From Bagarius yarrelli (taxonomy: Eukaryota > Chordata > Actinopteri > Siluriformes > Sisoridae), in NCBI GenBank assembly GCA_005784505.1, contig VCAZ01000025.1:3587501-3651500 (forward strand): a DNA stretch of 64,000 nt, given 5' to 3'. The notes beneath the pieces are model-generated. The model saw only the letters and a program-made list of their open reading frames with translations. It was not told the origin of the DNA and made no database searches. The translations under genes were made by a program, and so were the position numbers. How positions within the stretch are numbered: position 1 is the first letter of the stretch; every line of letters starts with the position of its first letter. Positions 1-9,700 of this stretch are shown here, piece after piece.

Positions 1-499
1 TTGAGCGTTAATAAGTTTATCTTTTCTAGAAGGTTTTGCTTCATGGGCCCCAGTGTATTTTTAGATGAATAAAAATGTATAATCTAATTTAAGGTTTCTT
101 AGTGTCATTTATTGAATGAGTTGAGATTTGCCATTATTTTTGAGTAAAAGTAACGTGGAAAGGAGGCCCTGATTGGTTTAAACCGATTTAAGTAATTAAG
201 ATCAAATGTAATTTTGTCCTTAAAACTTACTGTTCATGGTTTACCCGCTAAAATATAAAATATTAGGTTGATCACACTCATCCCACTTAATTCCGAAGAA
301 TTCAAAACAGATAATTAAGATTATTTCGTATTTATTATAAGTGAGATCAAATTAAATAATTAGACTTAAACATTTATGATGTTTTATCCCCGTCTCATGT
401 AAAATTCAATAAATACCTACAACAGCAGTTAAGGTCATTTACTGATATATATAAGCTATAATTTATCTTATGTAACGCGTTATAAGGGAAGTTAGTTTA
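1..499. other. AT-rich spacer upstream of the U5 cluster
   Basis: I see no gene here: no convincing open frame and no snRNA motif, only AT-rich spacer. The paralogous block shared with the copy 2 promoter begins near 500. Confidence 0.6.
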
Positions 500-590
500 A
501 AGCGCCGCTTTATAATGTTCTGAAGGGGTAAAAAAAAAAAAAAGAACTCTGGTAAATTCACTAAGAGACTGTTAGGGTGGATTTATTACA

Positions 591-610
591 TCCTCCCATG
601 GTGCCTTGCG
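591..610 (+). promoter_or_regulatory. ZNF143/Staf-like site of the decayed U5 unit
   Basis: TCCTCCCATGGTGCCTTGCG fits the ZNF143/Staf (SPH) pattern CCCA..ATGC..TGCG used as distal element by vertebrate snRNA genes. It matches the site at 1685-1704 in 16 of 20 positions. Its target gene (783-846) is degenerate. Confidence 0.55.
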
Positions 611-714
611 CGTATTTCTTTTTAACATTAAAACGTATTTTGAAAGTAATTTTATAGCGTTGTTTTGTATTTTTTTTTTTTTACAGTTTTGTGTTTTTTG
701 TTTTATTTTATTTT

Positions 715-751
<37 letters not shown>

Positions 752-782
752 GTATTTTATTTATTTTAATTATTTGTAGATC

Positions 783-846
783 TGGTTTACTAAAGATTTC
801 AGGGGGGGGACGTTATTTTTTTTTCCACTTTTAGTGAAGTTGACTT
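783..846 (+). pseudogene. decayed third U5 snRNA copy (3' half)
   Basis: TTTACTAAAGATTTC (786-800) equals the 3' arm of U5 loop I. It is followed by a G-run in place of CGTGGAGAGG, a T-run in place of the Sm site, and CCACTTTTAGTGAAGTTGAC, which resembles the copy 2 terminal hairpin CCACTTTTGAGTGGAGCTGAT. The 5' half of the RNA and the PSE are missing; a (TA)n tract occupies that place. A ZNF143-like site survives upstream at 591-610, so this looks like an eroded tandem unit rather than a retroposed copy. Confidence 0.6.
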
Positions 847-1040
847 TAATGTTGGTATAATATTAATACCGAGAGTTTCTTAACGCGGTCAGTGGTAAAA
901 TAAATAAATTGACCTTTTGTGTCTCCTTGGTGTGAAATGTTGGACATCCGCGTCGGTATTGTAGATTTGGAAATATAGTATAGTTTGATACTGGTTTAAA
1001 AGTTTTATTTTCCATTTTTTTAAATTATTGATGTTATATT

Positions 1041-1050
1041 TATGCATAAT
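1041..1050 (+). promoter_or_regulatory. possible octamer-like distal element of U5 copy 1
   Basis: TATGCATAAT resembles a POU/octamer core and lies about 165-175 bp upstream of copy 1, where an snRNA distal element would be expected. No ZNF143-like site is visible for this copy. Weak motif evidence only. Confidence 0.25.
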
Positions 1051-1152
1051 ATTATTTTACATATCCCGTTGCAGTTATTTATAATAAATAATATGAGGTG
1101 TTCTTCTAATTAACAATAACTTTCTTGCTTTAAATTAGCTGGCGATCATTAG

Positions 1153-1173
1153 TTTACCATCCTCGAGCAGTGT
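1153..1173 (+). promoter_or_regulatory. PSE of U5 copy 1
   Basis: TTACCATCCTCGAGCAGTGTG sits at about -62 to -42 from the U5 5' end, the normal place for the SNAPc-bound proximal sequence element. It aligns with the better match at the same distance upstream of copy 2, and both are followed by a shared TTGTGTTTGGTATCCA-like stretch. Confidence 0.65.
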
Positions 1174-1214
1174 GTTGGGTTTGGTATCCACTGCGATGAG
1201 CGGGTTGGTGCGCT

Positions 1215-1331
1215 ATCACTCTTGCTTCTCTTCATCTCGTATAAATCTTTCGCCTTTTACTAAAGATTTCCGTGGAGAGGAACACTATGAGTATCAACTA
1301 ATTTTTTGTGGCTCCGCCTTTGAGTGGAGCT
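1215..1331 (+). ncRNA. rnu5: U5 spliceosomal snRNA, copy 1
   Basis: This reads as a full U5 snRNA of about 117 nt. It contains the invariant loop I core GCCTTTTAC flanked by the pairing arms ATAAATCTTTC and TAAAGATTTC, then CGTGGAGAGGAAC, a U-rich Sm site (AATTTTTTG) and a 3' terminal stem-loop. U5 pairs with exon ends at the splice sites and is the core of the U4/U6.U5 tri-snRNP. A PSE-like element lies 42-62 bp upstream and a 3'-box-like sequence 9-22 bp downstream, as expected for a Pol II snRNA gene. The 3' stem contains one G-U pair where copy 2 has A-U. The 5' end is set by alignment to human U5 and is uncertain by a few bases. Confidence 0.93.
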
Positions 1332-1340
1332 GATCTTATG

Positions 1341-1353
1341 GTGAAAAATAGAG
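1341..1353 (+). promoter_or_regulatory. 3' box of U5 copy 1
   Basis: GTGAAAAATAGAG lies 9 nt after the RNA end and approximates the vertebrate snRNA 3' box (GTTT, A-rich, AGA), which directs Integrator-mediated 3' end formation. It is less perfect than that of copy 2. Confidence 0.5.
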
Positions 1354-1684
1354 CACATTGAGCTTTAATAAATTAAAGCGTTAGTTTATAATGGCGTTTC
1401 TTGAAACGCGCGGATGTTTGCTAAACTTGCGTGGTTCGGATAAAGTAATTTATAAAATGGTTAAAAAAAACGTTGTTAATCCATAATCTGCAAAGTTTCT
1501 AACACTACTAGGGCGAACTTCCTTAATTATGTCAACAAACTATTCAGCAAACATTACAACAACGGTATCTTAGATATAATGTGTTTTATAGCGTTACCAA
1601 AAATCGACCACTTTCTAATGTTTTGTTGGGAAAGTAAAATAAATTCACGGGAAAGAGAGAACTTTCGGGGCGGAGTTATTGCAC

Positions 1685-1704
1685 GCATCCCATGGTGCTT
1701 TGCG
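1685..1704 (+). promoter_or_regulatory. ZNF143/Staf site (DSE) of U5 copy 2
   Basis: GCATCCCATGGTGCTTTGCG fits the ZNF143/Staf consensus and is centred about 215 bp upstream of copy 2, the canonical distance of an snRNA distal sequence element. The surrounding 1590-1770 is paralogous to about 500-690. Confidence 0.65.
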
Positions 1705-1849
1705 TCTTGTGTTTCTTTTGAAAGTGAGCTCGTACTTTTGAGTAATTTGTAAGTGTTGTTTTATTTTAATTTGGTACTTTATTGTGGAATTGTATAACCT
1801 TTTTATCGATTTGGTATTATATGTATTTTTTTATATAGAAATGTTTAGT

Positions 1850-1869
1850 TTACCGTAATTTAGTAGTGT
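1850..1869 (+). promoter_or_regulatory. PSE of U5 copy 2
   Basis: TTACCGTAATTTAGTAGTGT at about -61 to -42 is close to the vertebrate PSE consensus (YACCGTAA..NNAAAGTG). The position and the parallel element before copy 1 support it. Confidence 0.75.
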
Positions 1870-1910
1870 GTTGTGTTTGGTATCCAGGGTGGCGCGGGTG
1901 GCGGTTCTGT

Positions 1911-2027
1911 ATCACTCTTGTTTCTCTTCATCTCGTATAAATCTTTCGCCTTTTACTAAAGATTTCCGTGGAGAGGAACACTATGAGTATCAACTAATTT
2001 TTTGTGGCTCCACTTTTGAGTGGAGCT
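1911..2027 (+). ncRNA. rnu5: U5 spliceosomal snRNA, copy 2
   Basis: This is a second near-identical U5 snRNA about 0.7 kb downstream of copy 1, same strand. Loop I (GCCTTTTAC), the loop-flanking arms and the Sm site are unchanged from copy 1. Differences sit near the 5' end (CTTG followed by T instead of C) and in the 3' hairpin, where GCTCCAC pairs perfectly with GTGGAGC. It has the best control signals of the cluster: a ZNF143/Staf-like site about 207-226 bp upstream, a strong PSE at 1850-1869 and a textbook 3' box at 2037-2050. It is very likely an active gene. Confidence 0.94.
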
Positions 2028-2036
2028 GATTTTCCT

Positions 2037-2050
2037 GTTTGAAAGAAAGA
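2037..2050 (+). promoter_or_regulatory. 3' box of U5 copy 2
   Basis: GTTTGAAAGAAAGA matches the vertebrate snRNA 3'-box consensus GTTTN0-3AAARNNAGA exactly, 9 nt after the end of the RNA. Confidence 0.8.
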
Positions 2051-2860
2051 TCTATATTGAGCAAAGTAAACATGATGTATTATAAAGTTTTCCCTTTTTC
2101 TAACAAAGTATGTTAAGTGTTTTTTTCTTACTTTTTTTTGGTGTTGTAATTTTCTTTGTTGTCTTTATTAGCGAAATAATAACACGTATCTGGTTAAATC
2201 TGTATACAATCGAATCAAGTCCTTAACTAAATCGCTTAAACACTGGATTGATAGATATCCTGGAGATGTGGTTGTGTTTGTTTTACAAAGCCAGAAACGA
2301 TTTTTTGGCACCAGATAAAACTTTTTATTTCTTTTATTTATGATCTAAAATTAAACGAGGTAATTATCGCACGTGAACTAAAAGTGGACTTTAAAATGTT
2401 GATTTAAAATAAACATTTTATTCTCTGCATTTTTTAATTTATTTAAATGTCTTATTTGTATAAATAATTGTTTAAATGTTATTTGGAATTTGTTCATTGT
2501 ATTTTTTATATTGGTGCAAAATATTAGCTTACAAATTCGCTTGCAATGAAGTTTATATCGTTATGGCGATGATTACAGATCTTTTTAAAATATACTGCTA
2601 AAGGTAGTTGAAAAATTAGCAGATGATCATAATAAATGGAAACATTCGTGATCTTACAGAGTAAAATATTACCAGATCGATTATAACAGCACTGTAAATG
2701 CACATTTTTAACTGAGATTGTTTTTTGGGTTTTTTTCTCGTATATATGTATGCAGTTAATTTAATTTAAAAATTTATATATATATCTATTAATTATTTTA
2801 GGGTTAGGATTTTTTTTTTTTTTTGCATAAATATGACATGTAATAAAAAAAAATCCCCGG
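2051..2860. other. AT-rich spacer between U5 cluster and stx5 promoter
   Basis: No gene or repeat recognised; AT-rich with T-runs near 2120, 2710 and 2810. It separates the Pol II snRNA genes from the stx5 promoter. Confidence 0.6.
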
Positions 2861-2871
2861 TTTGTAAGAAG

Positions 2872-2888
2872 ACGTGGCAGTGACGTCA
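2872..2888 (+). promoter_or_regulatory. GASE (ACGTGGC) next to palindromic CRE, stx5 promoter
   Basis: ACGTGGC (2872-2878) equals the Golgi apparatus stress response element bound by TFE3, and also resembles CREB3-family/UPRE cores. Two bases later comes a perfect CRE, TGACGTCA (2881-2888). The pair lies about 210 bp before a good splice donor (GTAAGC at 3098) that probably ends a 5' UTR exon of stx5. Motif-level inference. Confidence 0.45.
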
Positions 2889-2899
2889 CAGAGTGTGTC

Positions 2900-3097
2900 A
2901 AACCCCGGATGTTTACAGCTAATAACGCTGCTACACAAAAAAAGGAAAAATTAGTTGGTACATTCTGTTTAAAAATCTTTTTTTATTTGTCTTTCGGCAA
3001 CTTTTGTCATGTCTTAAAGTAGAACTTGAATAGAAGTGTCATTTTTATTCTGAAAGAACCGCTGTTAAAAAATTCCTTAGCCGATTGTCAGCTGTAC
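2900..3097 (+). other. stx5: probable 5' UTR exon of stx5
   Basis: GCTGTAC|GTAAGC at 3097/3098 is a strong donor, and CTCTGTCCAG at 3471-3480 is a strong acceptor just before the coding exon. This implies a non-coding first exon ending at 3097 and an intron of about 380 bp. The start is arbitrary, set just after the CRE; no TATA box is evident. Confidence 0.4.
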
Positions 3098-3514
3098 GTA
3101 AGCTAGCTAGTATAAAAGATTAGCGTTAGCTCGAGTATAACGACTGTGTTATGTGTCTGTTTAAAGCGTAATTAAACCCTAACCTGTATATAACTAGTAT
3201 AAAATTATTTAAACTAACAAAATCTGATGTGAAACACTAGTTAGCTATCTAATCTTGACTAAATACCTGTTGGTAACTTTGGTAAGCAGACTTTCAGCTC
3301 AGAATTGTGCCATTACTGACTATCATACAATTAATAGTAATGTACAAGATAAATATCTTATTCAATAGATATTTTTTTTAATCCAAACTAAACTATTGAA
3401 ATATTAAACCCTTAAAAAAATGTTTTTTAAGTATATAGTTGTTATATTGTAGATGTGTAATTAAACCCCCCTCTGTCCAGTTCTCAGGTATCTGATGTGT
3501 TTTACTCATCACTC

Positions 3515-6500
3515 ATGAATACCCGTCGGCGCCACCCTCCTAGGAGCAGCCAGGATGGGGTTTACACCGGACCTTCACAGACGCAGACTCAACTGGTGCA
3601 GCCACTGGAGACCCCCCTGTCTGTCCCGCTTCCTTATGTAGACTCCATAAACATGTCCTGCCGGGACCGCACCACCGAGTTTCAGTCTGTGTGCAAGTCG
3701 CTGCAGGGGAGACAGGTGGGCAGGATTACTGTTAGATCCTTGGGGTTGTATCGGTTTTCTAAAAAACTCAACCAGGAAACACATTAAATATGTGTATAAC
3801 AGTCAACATTAGGGCCAGAGACGCCCTTATACAGAGTGCCTCACATTTATCTCTTTTATACAACTAAGCAATTGGGGGTTAAGGGCCTTGCTCAGAGGCC
3901 CAGCAGTGGTAGCTTGCAATCCTTCCAATTAGCAGTCCAAAACCTTAACCACTGCTCAACCACTTACCACTTTTAATTGTGTACCTAGGTGCAAATATAA
4001 TAATGCAGAATGCAATGCACTTATTTAAACACTATGATGGGTGTTAAATATAAGAGAGTTGGGCAGACAAAATGAGTAAAACCCTGGGATAAAGTCAGAA
4101 ACCTTAGTTTAATGTGAAAATAAAGAAGGGTGTCAGTGACGGGGGAGGATTTCTTTTAATAGTGCAAGAGTTGTGGTTGTTGGCATTTTTAGCTCCAGTT
4201 TAGAAGAAAACAATTCCACTTAGTATAAGAAGCATGTGTTTTCTGCAAAACCAGATATTTTACAACCTAAAACTTTGACCATACATTATTATTATTTGAA
4301 TTGTTAAATCTCATAAAGCTCATTTATCACAATCCATTGCAGTATGCGTATCACAATATGCACCATTTTCAAAATTATTATAATATAATTAATATTTTGT
4401 AATAATATAATCAATACTTTTAGTAGTGAGGTAGTGGAATATGTTAAGTTGACTGATGCTGCCTTTTTTAGATTTTCATTCACCTGACATATGACTGAGA
4501 ACTCTAAAACTGCGTCTTTTACCCACTAGAATGGAGCACAGGGTCTAAAACCAGTTCACAATGTCGTCAGGCAGAGGAGTGACTTCATGCTCGTGGCAAA
4601 GTGAGTTACAAAGCTTTCTTCCCTTAATTTCTACTCAAAGTCTTTATAATTGTAATATCACAAATATGCTTATTTAATTTACAAGAATTCCTTTTTTGTT
4701 CATGTTTGATCAGAATTTATGTTTTTTTTTGTAGGAGAATTGGCAGAGACCTTAGCAACACCTTTGCAAAGTTGGAAAAGCTCACAATATGTAAGAGTTT
4801 GCCTAACAGTTTAAGACTGAGTGTTAATCTTTGTCCTACTCTTATGTTCGCGAAACATTTTTCTTTCGTTCACAGTGGCTAAACGGAAATCTCTCTTCGA
4901 TGATAAGGGAGTGGAGATCGATGAGTTGACATATATTGTGAAACAGGTACAGACGTTTACAGTGATGCATGCACAGCTGCCCCTTTTCTAGTTTTGCTTT
5001 TTACATTTGTTTTTATTTTTAATTTTCCCCTCAGGATATTAACAGTCTGAATAAACAAATAGCCCAACTCCAGGAGCTTGTCCGATCCAAAAATAGCCAC
5101 AACAGCAGACATCTTCAAACACATTCCAATACTGTTGTTGTGTCACTACAGGTATGGACACCTGTCAAACATCAAATTAATTAACCCAATTCTTATGATT
5201 GACATAAAGACACACCGTCTCGAACACTCTTTTATTTAATATAGTGCTGCAATATGATCTTCTTTTTGAAACAAATATCATGATAAATTGATCAATTTTA
5301 ATAGCTTTAATGCTTGTTTCTTCCAGTCAAAGTTGGCATCGATGTCGAGTGATTTCAAATCAGTTCTGGAAGTGAGAACGGAGGTAAATTGTGTTACAAA
5401 TGAAAGAAAGTTGTTTTAGGATGATTTTATTCATGTTCATAATAACTGCATTCATTTTGCAGAATTTAAAGCAACAGAGAAGCAGACAAGAACAGTTCTC
5501 TCAGTCGCCAGCCTCCACCTCCTCCTTCCATAACTCCAGCTTCAGTAAGTAAAGGAATTATCTGCACTTTAGGGGGCAATTTACATGCCACATGTTTTGT
5601 GCGCTTAAATTTGTTATTTCAAATGTAGCAAATTGTAAGCAACACGAGTTAAAAAAAACCTTCAAAAAACATTTTTAGAATGATGCAAGCGTACCACAAG
5701 TCATGTGACAAGAACCAACTAATTCACTTTCTCACCTTTTCTGTTACATTGAAACCTCAGCAGGAAAATTACATTTTGATTTAAAGAGCACAGCTGATGG
5801 TTGCTTAGCATTGACAGACGCCTCTGGAGAAAGAAGCAAAAAATAACAATCCTTTCCATGTGTTTTTAGGCGCTGCATGTTAACTGATGGTTGAGATAAG
5901 GTCAAAATATTACTGAACATTTTGCACTCTGGGCCAAAATGTGTCTTATATAATTAAAACTTTTTTGAGATTTTAGAGAGTGAAAGTATGTTGTGGTTAA
6001 GTTTGTAACAGCAACAGAACATCACTTTTTTTATTTCACAACAGACAATTCAGTGTTGATGCAGGATAATTCCAGGAAAGCGGACATCTCCATAGACATG
6101 GATCTTCGTTCCAGTCAGCAGATGCTTCTGCTTGACGAGAAGGTTGTTCCTAATTTCTGGTTTATTCATTATAAAGTCACATATGACTGGTAAGTCTGTT
6201 GTATTAATAGATGCATGTGTTGTCAGAACTCTTTTATTGAGGACCGAGCAAACACCATGCAAAACATCGAGACCACGATCGTAGAACTGGGATCTATTTT
6301 CCAGCAGTTAGCCCACATGGTGAAAGAGCAGGAAGAGACAGTTCACAGGTAAGAAAAAAAAACATGGTGGGAAAAACATGTAATGTTTTGGAATGTACCA
6401 ACGTGCAGGCTATTTTGTTTGCACATATACACATAAATATATAATCTTTATTGTATCCTCTCGTCGCAGGATTGACTCTAACGTAGAAGACACTCAGCTC

Positions 6501-6629
6501 AATGTGGAATTCGCCCATACAGAAATCCTCAAATACTTTCAGTCCGTCTCCAACAATCGCTGGCTGCTCATCAAAATTTTTCTCATCCTCATCGTTTTCT
6601 TCTTCATCTTTGTTGTCTTCTTGGCCTGA
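3515..6629 (+). CDS. stx5: syntaxin-5 (Golgi Qa-SNARE), 10 coding exons
   Basis: Qa-SNARE for ER-Golgi and intra-Golgi fusion, tail-anchored in Golgi membranes. Exons: 3515-3715, 4530-4600, 4735-4790, 4876-4946, 5035-5151, 5327-5383, 5463-5544, 6045-6142, 6227-6348, 6470-6629; 344 aa (human about 355). The frame is kept across all junctions. Residues 46-58 (NMSCRDRTTEFQS), the Habc-region block KRKSLFDDKGVEIDELTYI and VVSLQSKLAS match syntaxin-5 closely. The SNARE helix covers about 252-315 with zero-layer Gln 286 (VKEQEE), and the last ~23 residues form the hydrophobic anchor ending VVFLA. The first Met is followed by TRRR, like the Arg-rich ER signal of the mammalian long form; Met47 matches the alternative start of the short form. 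Exon 8 uses a weak GTTGTT donor. Confidence 0.95.
3815..3975 (-). mobile_element. tRNA-derived SINE remnant in stx5 intron 1
   Basis: Reverse-orientation copy of the dispersed SINE seen elsewhere in the window: CGCCCTTATACAGAG, ACAACTAAGCAATTGGGGGTTAAGGGCCTTGCTCAGAGGCCC in parts, then the degraded box A complement CCTTAACCACTG. The tRNA-like head is worn. Confidence 0.7.
5184..5284 (+). repeat. dispersed repeat in stx5 intron 5 (inverted partner at 7121-7232)
   Basis: About 100 bp containing CTTATGATTGACATAAAGAC and TAATATAGTGCTGCAATATG. It is the reverse complement, at roughly 85% identity by eye, of 7121-7232. It lies entirely within the 175-bp intron between exons 5 and 6. Confidence 0.75.
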
Positions 6630-6900
6630 AAACAACATGACGATTTAGGACTGAGTGGCTAAAAAGACATATTTCATGACAGAATGAAACATGTAGAGGG
6701 TTAAAATGTAAAACAGAGCAGGGATCCCTCAGCTTTGGTGTGGCGAGAGGGTGTTCTGTAGAGCAACCTGAAAAAATGTGACTTTACAGAATCCACACCA
6801 CTGAATCAGGAGCAGTGTTAATCGATGCTACTACAGTGACTGGGTAAAACTTCCAACAAGTCATTTTATGTGGCTAAAATAAAATTGGGTTTTAATAATT
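6630..6900 (+). other. stx5: stx5 3' UTR with poly(A) signal
   Basis: The sequence after the stop contains AATAAA at 6878-6883, the first good poly(A) signal. A further AATAAA-containing repeat copy lies at 7121-7232, so a longer 3' UTR is possible. Confidence 0.5.
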
Positions 6901-9050
6901 GTGTAATTTTAAACAAAATTTCTCCACCATTCTTTGCACTGTGATTCAGAGCCATGTTTACAGTGAGACAGGGTAAAGATTAAGGCAAAACCTTTAAATA
7001 GGTTTTTAACAGAAAAACTAGTCTACTTACTCAGCTCCAGCAACTCTAGGCAAATCCATATCAGGTCAGGAAAATAATGAAGGGAAAATAAAAAAAATCC
7101 TTTGTTTAACAGATTTTTGCCATGATATTTGTTTCAGGAATATTTATGAAAGAAGATCATATTGCAGCGCTATATTAAATAAAACGGTGTTCGAGACTGT
7201 GTGTCATTATGCCAATCATAAGATTTGGGTTGTTGCAATAGTATGCTAATTTCCATTAGCATGAAAGGTTTTTATCAAATAGATGAGTACTATAGATAGT
7301 TTACCTCAGATATATAATTCATATGAAAAAGTTTTACAGTTTTAAAAATAAAAAGGATGCAAGTAGACCCTAACTCAAGATTTATGCTGACATTCCACAT
7401 TTCTAAAACCTACAGTATAACCGCACTGTGAAATGGAAGAAAAATCTATAAGGTAAATGAGGTGGCCTAAACAACTGCTTAATATACTAATAACTAATAT
7501 AAAAGTAGTTTTATTGTTTAATTTTCTCTGATTGTTTTTCAAGTGGAAATATCCCTTTTGTCTGTAGCTGCCTTTTGTCTTAATGGTTTCAGTTTATCTT
7601 CTGGCTCCTTTACTATTTCTTGTTAATAATTAAAATTTTTTGCCAGACTTATGATTACAAAAAAAATCAGTTTTGTTCTTACATCAGATCGCATTACATA
7701 TGTTTTTTATTTATAATAGTGGGTCATGTGGCTGTTCGTGTGGATGCTATGTAACTAAAATATGGAACCTATAAAAATTGTTTAATTTAAACAATATAAA
7801 ATAATTATTTACATAATGATTCAAGCTTTTGTTTCCTTGGTTGTCTTTATAATTTATATTCTTTGCATTGCGCTTAAATTTTTCGTTTTAAACATTCCTC
7901 CGAGTTACACTATTCTGTGATGTAGGATGTTTTTGATTAGTAGCTACTGTATGATGTAAAATTTGGAGGGAAACTGAAACAAGAGAAAATCCTGAATGTC
8001 CATCAGCAAAGGGACCAAAAAACTTTTTTTTCAAGTCGTATGTTGTTATACAGGCTGGACAGCTATTACAAAAGCCTTTATTTTGTATACGATATCGAGT
8101 AATATAACATAACAGTTAATATAGTATATCAACATTAAATAGCATGTAGTTATTAAGAAATGAATAATTGATCATCTTACATATGAATTATTACACATCT
8201 ATTCACCTACAAGCTTAATGGTATTGGGGGACCCATCTGAGAATAACGGGCACAATGAGATAAAGAGATTTTTAAACAAAGTTCCTAAAGCTCTCCAGGT
8301 AGAATCTTAAAGGAGTTGTGTCTCAGCTATCACTTGATGAAGTGCGTAAGTGTATAAGTCATCATCTCCACAAGCGAGCGCTGAATAGCACGCTGAGGCT
8401 CTGGAGTGAATGTTGCACACCAAGGAAACATCTGAATAAAGAACCGAAGGCTATAATAACCACAATTAGATTGAAAACTGAAAGTATTAATATTATTGTC
8501 AAAATAGTAACAATCATTGAACACAGTGATGAATAGTCCAACGTGCAACACATGACCAGAACTTACTTTAAAATCCATCCTGACGTGCAGCAGATATAGA
8601 ATTGCGTCATGTCATCAAATGAGTGAAAGATATTGATAAGATCCTGGCACTCATTTGTCCTGCATGACTGGAAAGTGGCTTAAAGCGCCTTTCCTGTTAA
8701 CAGAAACTAATAGGCTAAGGATAAATTTAATCCACTATTACTACAGTACATTAAAGCTTGCATTTTAATCCATTAGCATGTTGGATAAAAAAAATAAAAA
8801 TAAAAGCAGGTTAAAATCCGCACAATTTGGTTACACTTCATTTGTAATTTAACAACTTTATGATCTTTTCGTGGCTGGAAACTCAAAGCACTCAGAAAAG
8901 GACGTCCTCCAAGAGACGTCCAACACTGCAAATGTAATTTTTAAATTGTAAAGTTATCCTGCTGCATATTTTAATATATATTTAACAGCGCTCTCATCAT
9001 ATTTGTTGGGATTTTATCATACGCAATTGGATTAGAATCTTAGGACTGAT
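6901..9050. other. intergenic AT-rich DNA after stx5
   Basis: Apart from the inverted repeat copy at 7121-7232, I see no gene. Short open frames around 8318-8578 overlap on both strands, lack splice context and resemble nothing I know. Confidence 0.55.
7121..7232 (-). repeat. inverted copy of the stx5 intron-5 repeat
   Basis: The reverse complement reads CTTATGATTGGCATAATGAC ... TATAGCGCTGCAATATGATC, matching 5184-5284 with a short insertion. It lies about 490 bp past the stx5 stop. I do not recognise the family. Confidence 0.75.
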
Positions 9051-9057
9051 TGTATAT

Positions 9058-9200
9058 AGTGGCTTGCATAAGCCTTTACCTCTCTTGAACCTTTCCACAG
9101 ATTGTGTTACAACCCGATTTCGAAAAGCACTTAATTGGGTTTATATGTCATATAACTACACAGTTTAAGACATGATACCTAAGTGGGAGGAAATCAACAT
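9058..9200 (+). mobile_element. Tc1-like MITE remnant (left end)
   Basis: AGTGGCTTGCATAAGCCTTTACC ... TTGAACCTTTCCACAGATTGTGTTACAACC matches the terminal region of the widespread fish Tc1-like family, whose ends read CAGTG(G/C)CTTGCAAAAGTATT and carry a TTACAACC block. It is related to the longer remnant at 49328-49995. No transposase frame. Confidence 0.5.
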
Positions 9201-9399
9201 GTATTGCAAAACTGTAAATAAAAGTAAAGGTTATGATAACTCTAGTGTTAAACTCTTGTTTCTGTAATAACACTAAACTATTTTGGTAATTAAAAGTTAA
9301 TTCAAAGTTATTCAAAAAAAAAATCCTCCAGAATCCTATGAATCTATTTTCTTTATTGCTTATCTTACAAAAGGTCCCAGAGAACCTTAAGCCTAATCC

Positions 9400-9540
9400 A
9401 AAAGACTTGGGTACACTGTAGATGGCACCCTAGACAGGATGCCAACCTATTATAGAGCAAAAGACCATACACATCCATTCACACATTGTGGACAATTTAG
9501 ACAAATATGGACAATTGGCAACCAGAGACACAGGTAGGTG
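9400..9540 (-). repeat. dispersed fish repeat remnant
   Basis: GATGGCACCCTAGACAGGATGCCAACC followed by CCATACACATCCATTCACACATTGTGGACAATTTAGACA is the familiar tail region of a common teleost non-autonomous repeat. Strand is set from other copies and is tentative. Confidence 0.4.
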
Positions 9541-9584
9541 CAGGGAAGTTGTGGATTTTTTCTAAACGACCCACTCACTTTGAG

Positions 9585-9700
9585 GGCCCCCAGAGATCTG
9601 ATTTATTAGTAGTAACAGTGCAAAATGGGTGTGGTAGGGGGCCCAACCTCATTCAATCATAGGTCCCAAAATTGCTAGCGGTGGTCCTGTTTGCAACAAT
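9585..9700 (+). repeat. dispersed repeat, inverted partner of 13140-13240
   Basis: GAGGGCCCCCAGAGATCTG ... AGTAACAGTGCAAAATGGGTGTGG ... AAAATTGCTAGCGGTGGTCC corresponds to the reverse complement of 13140-13240. Family not recognised. Confidence 0.6.

Noticed and set aside
8318..8578. Overlapping open frames on both strands
   Set aside because: Neither has splice signals, codon bias or a recognisable product.
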